From Akkermansiaceae bacterium (GTDB lineage: Bacteria > Verrucomicrobiota > Verrucomicrobiia > Verrucomicrobiales > Akkermansiaceae), in NCBI GenBank assembly GCA_028293225.1, contig JAQGPE010000239.1:1-5737 (forward strand): a DNA stretch of 5,737 nt, given 5' to 3'. The notes below the pieces were generated by a model, which was not told where the DNA came from, searched no databases, and saw nothing but the letters and a program-made list of their open reading frames with translations. The translations under genes and the position numbers were made by a program. Position 1 is the stretch's first letter; each line of letters opens with the position of its first letter. Shown here one piece after another: positions 5,691-5,737 of this stretch.

Positions 5691-5737
5691 GCGGGGAATT
5701 GTAGGGATGCGCCGCCCGCTGGCAAGGGAGGAGAAGG

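Overview
The window reads as chromosomal DNA from a high-GC, Gram-negative-like bacterium. Two features suggest Verrucomicrobiota (Verrucomicrobiae, Luteolibacter/Haloferula-like): the look of the NuoC, BioB and secreted proteins, and the lack of a purine-rich Shine-Dalgarno sequence before all eight start codons. This placement is an inference from sequence style, not a database result. I see no rRNA, tRNA, insertion sequence, CRISPR array or phage gene.

Left part (1-1896): a minus-strand four-helix-bundle protein of the DUF2383 (PA2169-like) family runs off the left edge. It is divergent from a LysR-type regulator gene on the plus strand. An AT-richer intergenic region of 248 bp separates them and holds weak back-to-back promoter candidates. 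The LysR gene overlaps a small DUF2917 gene by ATGA, so the two are probably translationally coupled.

Middle part (1897-3906): an 82-bp gap carries a perfect 18-bp palindrome, TTGTGAAATATTTCACAA, about 48 bp before nuoB. It fits the Rex (NADH/NAD+-sensing repressor) operator pattern TTGTGAA-N4-TTCACAA exactly. The next genes are nuoB and nuoC, two peripheral-arm subunits of the NADH dehydrogenase complex I, so the operator logic and the gene function agree. nuoA is not upstream and nuoD is not downstream; a rhomboid-family intramembrane serine protease gene follows nuoC instead.

Right part (3907-5737): two minus-strand genes converge on the rhomboid gene. Biotin synthase (bioB) has all its iron-sulfur ligands and an unusual Cys-rich C-terminal tail. 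Upstream of it lies a gene for a small secreted protein that I do not recognise by name, whose strand/His/Cys layout resembles a minimal caspase-fold (CHAT/C80-like) domain.

Most of the window is ordinary housekeeping and regulatory sequence. The best leads are the Rex-type operator in front of an isolated nuoBC pair, the secreted caspase-fold-like protein, and the Cys-rich BioB tail.
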